64,000 bases of DNA from Planctomycetota bacterium (GCA_029259635.1 JAJDEU010000050.1:1-64000); one strand, 5' to 3'; positions 15,945 to 27,600 are shown, counted from the stretch's first letter. Made by a program: numbers and translations. Notes: a model not told the origin generated them from the sequence alone.

Positions 15945-16532
15945 TTAGAAAACGAAGAAGCCCAGGAAGAGGACGATCCACACCACGTCGACGAAGTGCC
16001 AGAAGATGGCGATGTTGCTGACCGTGGAGAGGCGATGAGAACCATATCGGCCGGTTTTCAATCCGACCGAGGCCCACACCAAAGAAAGTAGGCCGATCAC
16101 CACGTGGACTGCGTGAATCCAGGTGAGGCCATAGAACAGTGATTCGTAGAGTCCGGATGTAGGCAGGCGACCGGCGCCCATCAGGTCCATCCAGAGCCAA
16201 CCCTGAAGGGCGGCGAATCCGACGCCGAGGCCGAGACCCGCAATCCAGAGAGGTTGAATGCCCGGCTGGTCGCTCTCTTCGCGCTTCACCGCCAGATGAA
16301 GGAGTGCGCTGCTCGCGAGCAACACCGCGGTCGCAACGGCGGCCATCGGGAAGGATGGAAGCGCGATTCCCTCGGGCGGCCAAACGCCGACGCGTTGCCG
16401 CAGAACGAGGAAGCTCAAGAAGATCGCGCCAAAAGCCATCGCCCACGAACCGATGAAGAACACCATCCCCAAGGTCGCGTTGACCTTGGTTGCGGCATCT
16501 TCTCGGGGCAGGTTAAGGACGGCGGCTCTCAT
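15945..16532 (-). CDS. Second cytochrome c oxidase subunit III-like protein
   Basis: A 195-residue protein with five predicted helices and the subunit III signatures TWIHAVHVVIGLLSLVW and FWHFVDVVWIVLFLGFFVF. The first helices (MVFFIGSWAMAFGAIFLSFLVLR) are more divergent than in the neighbour at 15278-15931. It lies 86 nt downstream of subunit I and 13 nt upstream of the other subunit III gene. Two complete subunit III-type proteins side by side are unusual. They could form a heterodimeric equivalent of the seven-helix mitochondrial subunit III, or serve alternative assemblies. Both share HxVDxVW-type C-terminal helices. Confidence 0.85.
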   Translation of the reverse strand: MRAAVLNLPREDAATKVNATLGMVFFIGSWAMAFGAIFLSFLVLRQRVGVWPPEGIALPSFPMAAVATAVLLASSALLHLAVKREESDQPGIQPLWIAGLGLGVGFAALQGWLWMDLMGAGRLPTSGLYESLFYGLTWIHAVHVVIGLLSLVWASVGLKTGRYGSHRLSTVSNIAIFWHFVDVVWIVLFLGFFVF

Positions 16533-16618
16533 TCTGATTCAGCGTGCTTCGAAAGATGGGTAGGAGTCGGAACCAATTAAAGCGCGACTCGGGATGAGCC
16601 GCGCTCGGTGAGTCTTCC

Positions 16619-18343
16619 TCAGGTGGGAAGCTTCTCAGTCATCGGAATCCAGTCGCGATCCTCGCCGAGCGCCGGGTGGCTGAACTCGTGCGGACCGGTG
16701 TGGACCGTGGGGATTTCCTTGAAGTTGTAGTACGGCACCGGGGTCGGCATCGACCAATCCAGCGTCCCCACTTCCCAGGGATTCTCCTCGGCGACAGGTC
16801 CCCAGAATCGACTCTTGATGAAGTTGTAGACGAACACCAACTGGACGGCTCCCAACAAGAAGGCCGCGTGGGTGGCCATCTTATTCATGTGCTGGAGATC
16901 TGCGAGCCACTCCGCCGACGTGTGGTCGAAGTAGCGGCGCGGCATGCCGGCGTAGCCCATCGCAAACATCAGGCAGAACACGAAGGTCAGCGGAACGATG
17001 GTGCCCCAGAAGTGAATCTTGCCAAGGGTCTGATTCATCCGACGTCCGAACATCTTCGGGAACCAGAAGGTCAGAGCGCCGAAGGTGCCGAAGAGCGCGG
17101 AGGCCGCCATCGTCAGGTGGAAGTGCCCCACGACGAAGTAGGTGTCGTGCAGGAAGATGTCCGTGCCGATGGTCGCGAGGTAGATCCCGGTCAAGCCACC
17201 GAGGCCGAACACGAAGATCACACCGATCGCCCAGAGCATGGGCACCTCGAGCCGAAGGTTGCCCTTCCACAGAGTGTGCAGCCAGTTGAAGAACAGGATC
17301 TCCGCAGGCACCGAGATGATCATGGTGAGCAGCATGAAGCTCTCGCCGAGCATCGGGCTGAGCCCGGTGGTGAACATGTGGTGACCGTAGACGACCGCCG
17401 AGAGAACCGTGACCGCGGTCATTGCGCCCACCGATGCTCGGTAGCCGAAGGCCGGCTTACGCGCAAAGAAGGACAGAAGGTCGCAGACGAATCCCCAAGC
17501 GGGCAGGATCAGGATGTAGACCTCCGGGTGACCGAAGATCCAGAACAGGTGTTGGTAGAGGATCGGGTCGCCGCCTCCGCCGCCCTGCATCAAGCTGGCC
17601 GGTGTGAAGAAAGAGGTGCCGACCGCGCGATCCAGGAAGAGCAGGATCATCGCCGAGCCGATGACCGGAATGAACAGGACGTTGAGCACCGAGGTCAAGA
17701 AGAGCGCCCAGACCGTCAGCGGCAGCTTCCCCCAGGTCATGCCCGGTGCGCGCAGACGAATGATCGTCGTCATGTAGTTGATGCCGCCCATGATCGAGCT
17801 CGCGCCGATCAGGAAGACCGCGACGGCCCACAAGGTCTCGCCCAGTCCTTGAGCGCCGACGGTTGTGGAGAGCGTCGCGTAGCTCGTCCAGCCCGCTTCG
17901 TTCGCTCCCATCGGAACGAAGAGCGAGTAGAAGCCGACGCAGCCACCGACGAACACCGTCCAGAAGGACAGCATGTTCAGGAGCGGGAAGATCATGTCCC
18001 GCGCGCCGATCATCAGCGGAATGCACCAGTTGCCGAACGCTCCGATCATCAGGGGCGTCAACCCCAAGAAGATCATGATCGTCCCGTGCATCGTGAACAG
18101 CGTGTTGTAGGTCGCCGGATCCAGGACCCCGTTCGTGCGCGGGAACAGGAATTCGCCGATCGCGGGAACCGGCATGCCGGGATTCGCCAGCTGCCAGCGA
18201 ATCATCATCGCCATGATGCCGCCGATGCCCAGCCAGATCAGGCCGAACCACATGAACTGCTTCGCGATGACCTTGTGGTCATGCGAAAAGACGTACTTGC
18301 TCAGGAAGCTCGTGGGCTCCGGGTGGATGTGATCACCACTCAT
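16619..18343 (-). CDS. ctaD: Cytochrome c oxidase subunit I (aa3-type)
   Basis: A 574-residue catalytic subunit with 12 predicted helices. IFGHPEVYILILPAWG holds the CuB histidine, the crosslinked tyrosine and the D-channel glutamate of A1-type oxidases. YGHHMFTTG holds the two further CuB histidines. GHFHLTMAASALFG holds the heme a3 and heme a ligands. FTMHGTIMIFL near residue 85 gives the other heme a histidine. The complete motif set indicates an active proton-pumping oxidase that reduces oxygen to water in the cytoplasmic membrane. The gene starts 4 nt after subunit II stops. No heme A synthase or protoheme farnesyltransferase gene is in the window. Confidence 0.97.
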   Translation of the reverse strand: MSGDHIHPEPTSFLSKYVFSHDHKVIAKQFMWFGLIWLGIGGIMAMMIRWQLANPGMPVPAIGEFLFPRTNGVLDPATYNTLFTMHGTIMIFLGLTPLMIGAFGNWCIPLMIGARDMIFPLLNMLSFWTVFVGGCVGFYSLFVPMGANEAGWTSYATLSTTVGAQGLGETLWAVAVFLIGASSIMGGINYMTTIIRLRAPGMTWGKLPLTVWALFLTSVLNVLFIPVIGSAMILLFLDRAVGTSFFTPASLMQGGGGGDPILYQHLFWIFGHPEVYILILPAWGFVCDLLSFFARKPAFGYRASVGAMTAVTVLSAVVYGHHMFTTGLSPMLGESFMLLTMIISVPAEILFFNWLHTLWKGNLRLEVPMLWAIGVIFVFGLGGLTGIYLATIGTDIFLHDTYFVVGHFHLTMAASALFGTFGALTFWFPKMFGRRMNQTLGKIHFWGTIVPLTFVFCLMFAMGYAGMPRRYFDHTSAEWLADLQHMNKMATHAAFLLGAVQLVFVYNFIKSRFWGPVAEENPWEVGTLDWSMPTPVPYYNFKEIPTVHTGPHEFSHPALGEDRDWIPMTEKLPT

Positions 18344-18347
18344 GCGA

Positions 18348-19202
18348 TTATTGCTCCCAGTCCCAGGCCCACTGGGACTCTGTGTCTTCGGAATCGAATG
18401 CGGCCAGCGCGAGCTTGCTCGCCTCCTGCTCCCATTCGTTGAAAGTGTCTTGTTCGAGCACGGTCAGCTTGCCGTGCATCTGATAGTGAGCGAACCCGCA
18501 GAGCTCGGCGCAGAGGATCGTAAAGTCGCCGGATCGGTTCGCTTGGAACCAGGCCTTGTTGAGGTCCCCGGGATTGACGTCCTTCTTCATGCGCATCTCC
18601 GGAAGGAAGAGCGCGTGAATGACGTCCTTGCTGGTCATCTGGAAACTGACCGGCCGCCCGACAGGAACCACCAGCTCGCTGTTCGAGAGAATGTCGTCCG
18701 CGGTTCCAAACTCACCGTCGGCGCCGGCCGCGCGAAAGTTCCAGGACCACTGTTGAGCGAGCACTTGAACCTCGTATACGCCCTCATCATCACCATCGGG
18801 ATAAGCCCAGTAAGCCTCCCGAAGGTCTTGCATGGCGATCACGAGCACCCAAGCGTCGAGGACCAAGAAGGTGATCACCGAGATCACCGTGGTCACCTGC
18901 TTGTCGTGCAAGCTGCTGCCGTGATCGAAGCTGGCTTTGTGTCCCGGCCGCGCTCGGTCCCGGATCACCGGTATGGCGATCAGGATCAGGACCAGTACGA
19001 AGCTCACCCCGACGAGGATGGTGATCAGCCAGAACAAGTCGGTAAAGCGATAGCCGTAGTCGGAGGCGGGCTCGCCGAGCCCCCAGCGGTTTACGGTTTC
19101 AGCGGCCTCTTGAGCCCGCGCTACACCCGTAAGCCCGATCAGAGCTAGGAGCGCCGCGCAACTCTTGAGTCGCGGGAGGAGGAGTGTTTGGAGTCGATGC
19201 AT
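18348..19202 (-). CDS. ctaC: Cytochrome c oxidase subunit II with CuA site
   Basis: A 284-residue subunit II. A signal peptide (to about TGVARA) is followed by two transmembrane helices (LFWLITILVGVSFVLVLILIA and ISVITFLVLDAWVLVIA) and a periplasmic cupredoxin domain. QQWSWNF is the aromatic electron entry motif. DVIHALFLPEMRMKKDVNPG supplies one CuA histidine, and CAELCGFAHYQMHG supplies the two cysteines, the glutamate, the second histidine and the methionine. No fused cytochrome c domain is present; the separate diheme cytochrome encoded 39 nt upstream is the likely electron donor or an additional subunit. Confidence 0.96.
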   Translation of the reverse strand: MHRLQTLLLPRLKSCAALLALIGLTGVARAQEAAETVNRWGLGEPASDYGYRFTDLFWLITILVGVSFVLVLILIAIPVIRDRARPGHKASFDHGSSLHDKQVTTVISVITFLVLDAWVLVIAMQDLREAYWAYPDGDDEGVYEVQVLAQQWSWNFRAAGADGEFGTADDILSNSELVVPVGRPVSFQMTSKDVIHALFLPEMRMKKDVNPGDLNKAWFQANRSGDFTILCAELCGFAHYQMHGKLTVLEQDTFNEWEQEASKLALAAFDSEDTESQWAWDWEQ

Positions 19203-19241
19203 GATGGGCTGCGTAGTGGGTTGTGCTACTGACGGCGCTCC

Positions 19242-20435
19242 CTATTGATCCCGGCGCAGAGCGTTCATGAACGCGCTGCGCTTCGCGGGCTGATCTTTGT
19301 ACTCGGTAACCAAGTGGTGGACGTAATAAGCGACGGCCCAGATGTCCTCATCCGGGAACGCGCCCTTCCACTGGGGCATCGCCGCGCCCTTAATGCCCGC
19401 TGCAATCGTCTTGAATAGATCCAGAGGAGTCGTCCCCGCTCGCAGCTGATGCCAGGTGAAGTCCGGCGGAAGGATCTTCAGCTGGTGATCCAGCACCGTG
19501 TAATCGGAATCTTTGATCGCGGGATAGCTGAGGTTATCGCGAAAGGTCGTGCCTTCTGGCGCTTCTCTCAGTGCGGCCAAGTCCGGCGGAGCTAGGTAAC
19601 CCGGGTGACAGGCGTAGCAATCGTTCTTGTGATAGACCTTCTCACCGGCCGTGACCGCTTCAGATTCTTTTCCGACCCACGGGTTTTCACCGACCTCGAC
19701 AACGTCGCCAATTTCCGTGAACAAATCACGCCACCCAGTCTCCGGCTCCGAGAGCGTCTTGATGTACTGAATGATTCCGTCGAGCTGCTGATCACTGAGA
19801 TCCCACGCCAGCATAGGCGTTCCATCCAGCCCGTTGCGAATGAGCGTCTTCAGCGCTTCGTCCGACGGCAGCGCCTGGGTCACTTTCGAGAACTTGAACA
19901 TCGCCCTCTGAAAGTTGCGCGGCCCTGGGCGCAGGTGTTGCGCAGATCGTCCGTAGCCGTCGCCTTCGAAGCCGTGGCAGCTCGCGCAGAACTGAACGTA
20001 GTCCTGGCGACCGATCGTCAGCTCTTCCTTGGTGAGCACGCGCCAATAGAAGGCTTCCTCTTCCTCCTCGTCATAGCGCAGCTCGTACTTGCCATCCTTA
20101 TCGACCCAACCGCCTTCTCCATCGGCGAGGCTCTCGTCGTAGGAATAGCGACCGGGGAACAGCTCGGCCTGCTGCTCGAACCAGTCTTCGCCCGGAGCAC
20201 GCACCGCGTCATCTTCGGTAATGAAGAGATTGACGTTGTGAGGCGCGCGAAAGTGGCGCGGCTCGTCGTTTGCGACTTCGGCTTGCTCGTCGGAAGAGGC
20301 CTCCACCTCTTCGGGAGCAAGGCTCGCTTCCGCCGCGAGGCTCGGCTCGCTAACGATCTCATCGCCGCGGAAAGAACTGAGAGCTGCAATGGCCACGCAG
20401 GCCGTTAACAGCACGTATAGGGTCGGGCGCCTCAT
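19242..20435 (-). CDS. Exported diheme c-type cytochrome
   Basis: A 397-residue periplasmic protein, first gene of the oxidase cluster. The N-terminus MRRPTLYVLLTACVAIAAL is a signal sequence or membrane anchor and is followed by an acidic stretch. There are two heme c sites: CASCH (150-154) with GFEGDGYG, and CYACH (273-277) with PGY. Candidate axial methionines are in DGTPMLAW and KGAAMPQWKG. The domains resemble class I cytochromes of the Cytochrome_C (mono/diheme, cbb3-like) type. Its likely role is passing electrons to the CuA centre of subunit II. The acidic region before the first heme is longer than usual and may govern docking. Confidence 0.9.
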   Translation of the reverse strand: MRRPTLYVLLTACVAIAALSSFRGDEIVSEPSLAAEASLAPEEVEASSDEQAEVANDEPRHFRAPHNVNLFITEDDAVRAPGEDWFEQQAELFPGRYSYDESLADGEGGWVDKDGKYELRYDEEEEEAFYWRVLTKEELTIGRQDYVQFCASCHGFEGDGYGRSAQHLRPGPRNFQRAMFKFSKVTQALPSDEALKTLIRNGLDGTPMLAWDLSDQQLDGIIQYIKTLSEPETGWRDLFTEIGDVVEVGENPWVGKESEAVTAGEKVYHKNDCYACHPGYLAPPDLAALREAPEGTTFRDNLSYPAIKDSDYTVLDHQLKILPPDFTWHQLRAGTTPLDLFKTIAAGIKGAAMPQWKGAFPDEDIWAVAYYVHHLVTEYKDQPAKRSAFMNALRRDQ

Positions 20436-20584
20436 AGTGTCCTCAAGTCGAAGCCGAACGTTCTCGGCGATCGTGTCAGGGGGTGGTTGGTAGCCGGCCA
20501 GATGGGTCTAGGAGCACCGTGAGGTGCCAGCGCTGTCGCTCGAACGGGGTTCTTCGCCGTGTGGGATGGGCGTTGGTGGGCGAG

Positions 20585-20614
20585 AGTCTAGCTAAGTCGG
20601 AGAGAGGGACTCAA
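20585..20614 (-). promoter_or_regulatory. Candidate sigma-70-like promoter of the cytochrome oxidase operon
   Basis: On the minus strand TTGAGT and TAGACT (four of six consensus matches each) are separated by 18 nt, about 150 nt before the diheme cytochrome start. It is the best such pair seen by eye in the 314-nt gap 20436-20749, which otherwise holds only the terminator hairpin near 20700 and a short 6-bp stem at 20640-20665. Confidence 0.3.
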
Positions 20615-20688
20615 TAGCTTTCGCGAAAACGACCCGCATCTCGGGCTCTCACTATTAAACCCGAGGAGATCGACCGGCTCAAATATAG

Positions 20689-20729
20689 AAGGAGCGGCAG
20701 CTCGGCGATCCGCCGAGCTGCCGCTCCTT
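20689..20729 (-). terminator. Strong hairpin terminator of the cupredoxin-like gene
   Basis: A perfect 19-bp GC-rich stem (AAGGAGCGGCAGCTCGGCG and its complement) with a 3-nt loop, 21 nt after the stop of the minus-strand gene at 20750. On that strand it is followed by CTATATTT, a modest T-tract. It isolates the cupredoxin-like gene from the cytochrome oxidase operon. Confidence 0.8.
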
Positions 20730-20749
20730 GTCCTGGGTGACTTAGCTTA

Positions 20750-21568
20750 CTAGGGCTTGAACTTGAAGTTTAGCTCTTGCGTGCCGGTCTCGCCGACGGT
20801 GACTTCCGCCGTTTGGCTGCCGAGCGTCTCGTGCTGAGCGGTGATGGTGTATTTGCCAGCGGGCAGATCGGTGAGCTCGAAGGCGCCTTTTCCGCTACTG
20901 ACCGTGAAGTACTTGTGATCGAAGACGACCACTTGGCAGCTCATCCATGCGTGCATGTCGCACTTGACCGGGAACATCTTGTCCTTGCGACCCATCTCTT
21001 TGATGATCGCCGGAGCACCTGCGGGCTGAGCCTGGTTGAAGGGCGAGTTGCGCTTCGAGTAGGAGTGCACGTTATGAACGACGCCATCGTCGTTGAGGAT
21101 CTCCAAGGACTGACCTTCCTGAACGGCGAGCACATGCGGAATGTAGACGCAGCCTTTTTGACGAAGCGTAACCTTACCGGTGCCTTTGCCCTTGTTGGCC
21201 TTCGCGAGGCCCTTGCTGATCGAGACGACCACATTGGCCAGGCCGCCGTCGTTGACGATCACGGTCTCGTCGAGAGCTGCGGGCTCATCGGCGCCGTGGC
21301 AGGAAGCCTCGGAACTCATGTCGATCGCCTTGCGTACGGGAGCTTTGCCCTCGAACTGGATCATGCCTTTGATGACCGAACGTGTCGGAGTCGCCGGTGT
21401 TTTCTTAGCAGCGGCTTCCGTGGTCGTTGCCGCGGTTTCTACAGCCGAGGTCGCCTCGGTGTTGGCGGCTGCCGTTTCGTTGGACTCACTGCCGGTGGGA
21501 GCCGCGTCGACTCCGCCGCAGCAGATCGTGACTAGGAGGGCACAGAGGCCAAGCGTAATGCGCTTCAT
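20750..21568 (-). CDS. Exported cupredoxin-like protein with carboxypeptidase-regulatory-like tail
   Basis: A 272-residue exported protein. The start at 21568 gives a signal peptide (MKRITLGLCALLVTICCGG, possibly lipidated at Cys16) and then an Ala/Thr linker to about residue 60. The central domain (about 65-215) resembles plastocyanin-type domains, with candidate copper ligands in GVVHNVHSY (His165/His168) and VKCDMHAWMSC (Cys203, His206, Met209). The C-terminal FELTDLPAGKYTITAQHE is a carboxypeptidase-regulatory-like beta-sandwich end. A type 1 copper electron carrier or copper-binding protein is likely, fitting the neighbouring oxidase cluster, although it has its own terminator and no obvious shared promoter. 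Confidence 0.75.
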   Translation of the reverse strand: MKRITLGLCALLVTICCGGVDAAPTGSESNETAAANTEATSAVETAATTTEAAAKKTPATPTRSVIKGMIQFEGKAPVRKAIDMSSEASCHGADEPAALDETVIVNDGGLANVVVSISKGLAKANKGKGTGKVTLRQKGCVYIPHVLAVQEGQSLEILNDDGVVHNVHSYSKRNSPFNQAQPAGAPAIIKEMGRKDKMFPVKCDMHAWMSCQVVVFDHKYFTVSSGKGAFELTDLPAGKYTITAQHETLGSQTAEVTVGETGTQELNFKFKP

Positions 21569-21798
21569 ATCTAATATTTCGGGGTTCGGGTTGGATTTGG
21601 CGCAGCAGGTTAAGGAACGAGCTAGAAGAGATCGAGCCCATCCGTGCGGTTTCAGCTTAAAAAAACCAAGGGGGCTTTCCACCGCCGAGCGAACCGGAAA
21701 TCCCGGGGATCCAAAATCCCTCCTTTTCGAGGCCGGTCGCGGATGAGGCCTTCCTCATCTCGTCCCACTTCCCCGGCAAGAACACCCCCGAAGTAGGG

Positions 21799-23208
21799 CT
21801 AAGCCGCCGATTCTTCCGAGCAGCTCGCCTCGGCCTCCTCGGCCTCTTCGATCGTGATCTCGTCCTCCCGCGCGACGAGCCGACGGCCCTCCCCCTCTTC
21901 CAAGGTGAGCAGCCGGACCGGCGCCTTCCAGATCGCCGCCATGTACTTGAGCGACTCGCCCGTCGCCCCCAATTGGAGATCGCGCCCGTCGTGATGATGA
22001 ACCAGCTCCAGCTCGCCTTCCGGTCCGATTCCGGTCAACTCGATCTGCGGCAACCCGCCCCAGGACAGGCTGTGAAGTAAGCCCGCTTTGACCTCTCGCC
22101 AGCCCGGCACTTCGGACTCCCCTTCTCCGGGAGCGCCGACTCCGCGCGATGTCTTGGGGCGCAAAAAGCGCTCGGTGAACTCTTCATCCGCCAACTTGTC
22201 GATCATCGAGACGTCGTTGTGGATTCGACGCAGCTGAAAAATATCCTCGCCGCGTTCTTCGGCAAAACGGAACAGCTCGATGCCCAATTTGTAGGGATTC
22301 AACGTTCCGGGCTGGCTCGAAGTCGCACCGGAGTGAGCATCGGCAAAGTCCAGAATCTCCGAAGGATCGAGCAGGCCGCCGGTCAGCAAGCGACTGTGCC
22401 AAAAGCTAGCCCAGCCCTCGTTCATGATCTTTGTCATCCGCTGCGGCGAGAAGTAGTAAGCCTCTCTGCGAATGATGTGGAGGATGCTCTGCTCCCAAGC
22501 TTCGAGCGGAGCGTTGTCGCCGAGAAAGCCTAGGATGTCGTAGGTGGGCAGCGACCCGACCAGCCGCGGCTCGGTCGGCTCCTCTCCGGCGTGTTGCCCA
22601 GCGGGCGAACCGGACAAGAGCTCTAGAGCGGCGCGCGAGCGTTCCGAGAGTGAGTTTCCGTCGGGAATCGTCTCGCGCTCTTGCCGAAGCTTTCGCAACG
22701 GTAAGTAGGGATCGATCATCGTCTCGAGCGAGAGCGCGTGATCCATAAAGCTCTCGACACGGTCCTGCCCCACCACATCGATGATGCTCCTAATCCGCGA
22801 CGCGTGGTCACTGATCGTGTCGATCATGTGCCGGTCGGTGGGCGCGAACCAAATGTTGTGCTTGAAGAAATCCGCGTGGCCGTAGACGTGGGCCATGACG
22901 AGCTTCTGCTCGAGCAGTGAATTGGATTTAACCAGGTAGGCGTAAGTCGGATCGTTGTTGATCACGAGCTCGTAAATTTTGGAGAGCCCCCAGGTGCGCC
23001 CCTTCTCCAAACGCTCGTAATCCATGCCGAATCGCCACGAGGGATAGCGCACGGGAAAGCCGCCGTAGGCCGCAATTCCGTTTACATCGGCGGCGTCGAG
23101 CAACTCGAAGACGACCTCGAAGGAGTCGAGCCCGGCCTCGCGCGCGGCGGACTCGGTGACGACCGCTTGATACTTCAGCGCCGCGGGAAGTGAGGACTTG
23201 AGCTTCAT
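21799..23208 (-). CDS. spoVR: SpoVR family protein (YcgB-like)
   Basis: A 469-residue SpoVR/YcgB family protein, close to the usual length. Family landmarks include FPVRYPSWRFGMDYERL near residue 50, VMAHVYGHADFFKHN, KIMNEGWASFWH with the conserved His-Glu region, NPYKLGIELFRFAEERG and IHNDVSMIDKLADEEF. The family was first linked to spore cortex formation in Bacillus, but in non-sporulating bacteria it accompanies PrkA and YeaH and acts in stationary-phase and stress physiology; the biochemical activity is not settled. It is the last gene of the prkA-yeaH-spoVR operon, 20 nt after yeaH. No other gene lies in the 230 nt that follow. Confidence 0.93.
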   Translation of the reverse strand: MKLKSSLPAALKYQAVVTESAAREAGLDSFEVVFELLDAADVNGIAAYGGFPVRYPSWRFGMDYERLEKGRTWGLSKIYELVINNDPTYAYLVKSNSLLEQKLVMAHVYGHADFFKHNIWFAPTDRHMIDTISDHASRIRSIIDVVGQDRVESFMDHALSLETMIDPYLPLRKLRQERETIPDGNSLSERSRAALELLSGSPAGQHAGEEPTEPRLVGSLPTYDILGFLGDNAPLEAWEQSILHIIRREAYYFSPQRMTKIMNEGWASFWHSRLLTGGLLDPSEILDFADAHSGATSSQPGTLNPYKLGIELFRFAEERGEDIFQLRRIHNDVSMIDKLADEEFTERFLRPKTSRGVGAPGEGESEVPGWREVKAGLLHSLSWGGLPQIELTGIGPEGELELVHHHDGRDLQLGATGESLKYMAAIWKAPVRLLTLEEGEGRRLVAREDEITIEEAEEAEASCSEESAA

Positions 23209-23228
23209 GGAATTCTATCGCGCGCGGT

Positions 23229-24335
23229 CTAGCGACCTTTGCCGAGGAACGACTTGATCGACGCCGCCAGATCGCTGCGGCCCGTAATGCCGCTCGTCAC
23301 GAGGCGCTCTTCTTCACCCAACGCGGCATCGAGATCTTTCTTGAATTGCCCCGATCCGTGCGCGCTCTTCACCTGCCCGTAGCAGAACTGATTGACCCGC
23401 GGCAACAGCTCGTCGCGCAACATCGTCACGCAGTACTCGGTATCGCGCGCGGACCAGTTGTCGCCGTCGGAGTAGTGGAAGGGATAGATGTTCCAGTCCT
23501 CCGGTCGGTAGCGCTCTTGAATCTGCTTCAAGCACAACTCGTAGGCGGAAGAGATCTTGGTTCCGCCCGACTCGCGCAGGTGGAAGAAGGTGTGCTGGTC
23601 GACGATCTTGGCCACCGCGTCGTGCACGATGTAGACCACCTCGATGTTGCGGTATTGGCTGCGCAACCAGGTGTCGATCCAAAAGGCTTTGATGCGAACG
23701 ATTTCTTTTTGTTCGCGCCCCATCGAGCCCGAGACGTCCATCATGTGAAAGACGACGGCTGAGGAGTCGGGCTTCTCGCAGACATTGCGCGCACGAAACT
23801 TGAAGTCCTCTCGGATCGGAACGACGCGGGGCCGATTCGGATCCCAGGTCCCCGCTGCGATGGAGCGCTTCAGCGCATTCTTGTAGGTGCGCCGAAAGTG
23901 CCGCAGCGAATCCGGCCCACTGTTCTGCATGCCGTTGTAGCGACCGCCCTCCGCCGCGAGGTGATTCACTCCGCGTGGCTGAATGTCCGGCAACTCGAGC
24001 TCTTGACCGAGCATCTCCGCGAGGTCTTGAAGGTCGACCTCGACCTCCAGGATGTGGTTGCCCTCTTGCTCCCCGGCGCCCGCAGAGGCTTGTCCCTCGC
24101 CGCCGTCAGCGGATTGCGGGTCGCCGCTCTCGCCCTCGCCGCCCTCACCATCACCGTTATCGTTGGGGCCGAAGCGAATCTGCGGCAGTTGAATTTGCGG
24201 CACGGGGATCGAGACGGCCTGATCGCCGCAGCGCCCGATCAGCTCCCCCGTCGAAAGAAACTTCCGGATATCGGCCCGGATCTTTCCGCGAACGATTTCA
24301 CGGAAGCGGGCGCGGTCAGCCTCGATGCGAAACAC
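23229..24335 (-). CDS. yeaH: YeaH/YhbH family protein (DUF444)
   Basis: A 368-residue DUF444 protein. A GTG start at 24335 is preferred: it lies 16 nt after the prkA stop, has GAGG upstream, and gives VFRIEADRARFREIVRGKIR, the normal family N-terminus. An ATG further upstream would overlap prkA. An acidic Gly/Glu-rich linker lies at about 60-95. The von Willebrand A-like part has a MIDAS-type DVSGSMG at about 200, then FHLRESGGTKISSAYELC and YPFHYSDGDNW. YeaH partners the PrkA kinase in stress and stationary-phase responses in enterobacteria; its precise activity is unknown. It lies between prkA and spoVR in the conserved order. Confidence 0.92.
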   Translation of the reverse strand: MFRIEADRARFREIVRGKIRADIRKFLSTGELIGRCGDQAVSIPVPQIQLPQIRFGPNDNGDGEGGEGESGDPQSADGGEGQASAGAGEQEGNHILEVEVDLQDLAEMLGQELELPDIQPRGVNHLAAEGGRYNGMQNSGPDSLRHFRRTYKNALKRSIAAGTWDPNRPRVVPIREDFKFRARNVCEKPDSSAVVFHMMDVSGSMGREQKEIVRIKAFWIDTWLRSQYRNIEVVYIVHDAVAKIVDQHTFFHLRESGGTKISSAYELCLKQIQERYRPEDWNIYPFHYSDGDNWSARDTEYCVTMLRDELLPRVNQFCYGQVKSAHGSGQFKKDLDAALGEEERLVTSGITGRSDLAASIKSFLGKGR

Positions 24336-24351
24336 GATGTGGGCCTCGCGC

Positions 24352-26394
<2,043 letters not shown>

Positions 26395-26649
26395 TTCGAG
26401 AGGGGGTGCATCGCCTAATGGGCAGGCCTCGTGGGCAGGCTCCGGAGCCTTACCTGTCGGTTGTTCCGCCGAATCCCTGGAGCGCCGTACACACCCGGAT
26501 TCGGGTTGAAATCTCGACCGGACCGAACCACGGAAACCGGGCTCGCCACATCCCGCTACTCTCCTAGGCCCAAATACCCCGCTACCAAGTGCCTTTGCGC
26601 GCGAGGCAAGTGGGAAAAACCTGCACCTCGGCTGATATGCTGCCCGGCT

Positions 26650-27600
26650 ATGTCCGCCTCTCAAGAATCCCAATTACGACCTCGCGTGCCCATCGTCTCC
26701 ACCCTCGCCGCCTGCCTGCTGGCCGCGTCGGCACTCTCCTGTGCCCACTCCGCCGCTCCCACTGCGGCGGACTCCCCCTTCGACGCCGATCGAGCGTGGC
26801 ACCACCTCGAGACCGTCGTGGGCTTCGGAGTTCGGTCATGTGAATCCGAGGGTCTCGCGAAGACCCGCGAGTACCTCGTGAATGAGCTAACGAGCTATGG
26901 CCTCACGCCAATCGTCGAGAGCTTTCGCGAGGAGACACCGATCGGCGAGAAAGAGTTCGCCAATGTGTACGTCGATATCGGAAGCCCCGACGCGCCGCTC
27001 GTCATTCTCTGCACGCACATCGACACCAAGATCTTCGACTGGGAGTTTGTCGGTGCGAACGACAGCGGCTCCGGAACCGCAACGCTTCTCGAGCTGGCGC
27101 GTTGCCTCGCCGAACGCCCGAGCACATCGAGCGTCACGTATCGCGTGCTGTTCCTCGACGGCGAAGAGTCCATTCGCGAACAGTGGATCGATCCGGACAA
27201 TCGCTATGGCTCGCGCTATCACGCTCGCATGCTCAAGGAGTCGGGCGAGGTCTCACGCACCAAGGCGTGCATCCTGCTCGACCTGGTCGGAGACAAGGAC
27301 CTAAAGCTCACGACGGAGGCTTATTCCGACTCCCGACTCCAGAAAATCTTCTTCGACGCGGCGAAAGAGATCGGACTCGGCGAGTACGTTGACGGACCGA
27401 CGCGGGAAATTCTCGACGATCACCTCTCCTTTATGGCCGTCAATATTCCGAGCCTCGATTTGATCGATTACGAGTACGGCCCGGACAACGCCTACTGGCA
27501 CGACCCGCGCGACACGATCGAGAACGTCTCCAAGGAGAGCCTCGACGTCATCGGTCGAATCGTGTTGGCCGCGCTGCCGACACTCGAGAAGTCGCTCTAG
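26650..27600 (+). CDS. M28-family metallopeptidase / glutaminyl-peptide cyclotransferase-like lipoprotein
   Basis: A 316-residue exported protein. The ATG at 26650 gives a lipoprotein signal ending LAASALSC; upstream in-frame codons look non-coding. The metal site follows the M28 order: ILCTHIDTK (His), [15 protein letters not shown] (bridging Asp), FLDGEES (Glu pair), [10 protein letters not shown] (Asp) and [10 protein letters not shown] (His). The stretch [20 protein letters not shown] strongly resembles bacterial glutaminyl cyclases, which share this fold and turn N-terminal glutamine into pyroglutamate. Cyclase rather than aminopeptidase activity is therefore somewhat favoured. It stands alone, divergent from prkA and convergent with smc. 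Confidence 0.85.
   Translation: MSASQESQLRPRVPIVSTLAACLLAASALSCAHSAAPTAADSPFDADRAWHHLETVVGFGVRSCESEGLAKTREYLVNELTSYGLTPIVESFREETPIGEKEFANVYVDIGSPDAPLVILCTHIDTKIFDWEFVGANDSGSGTATLLELARCLAERPSTSSVTYRVLFLDGEESIREQWIDPDNRYGSRYHARMLKESGEVSRTKACILLDLVGDKDLKLTTEAYSDSRLQKIFFDAAKEIGLGEYVDGPTREILDDHLSFMAVNIPSLDLIDYEYGPDNAYWHDPRDTIENVSKESLDVIGRIVLAALPTLEKSL

Noticed and set aside
16676..18442. A 588-codon open frame antisense to cytochrome oxidase subunit I
   Set aside because: No recognisable domain; its Arg/His/Asp/Gln-rich translation is typical of the reverse complement of a membrane protein gene.
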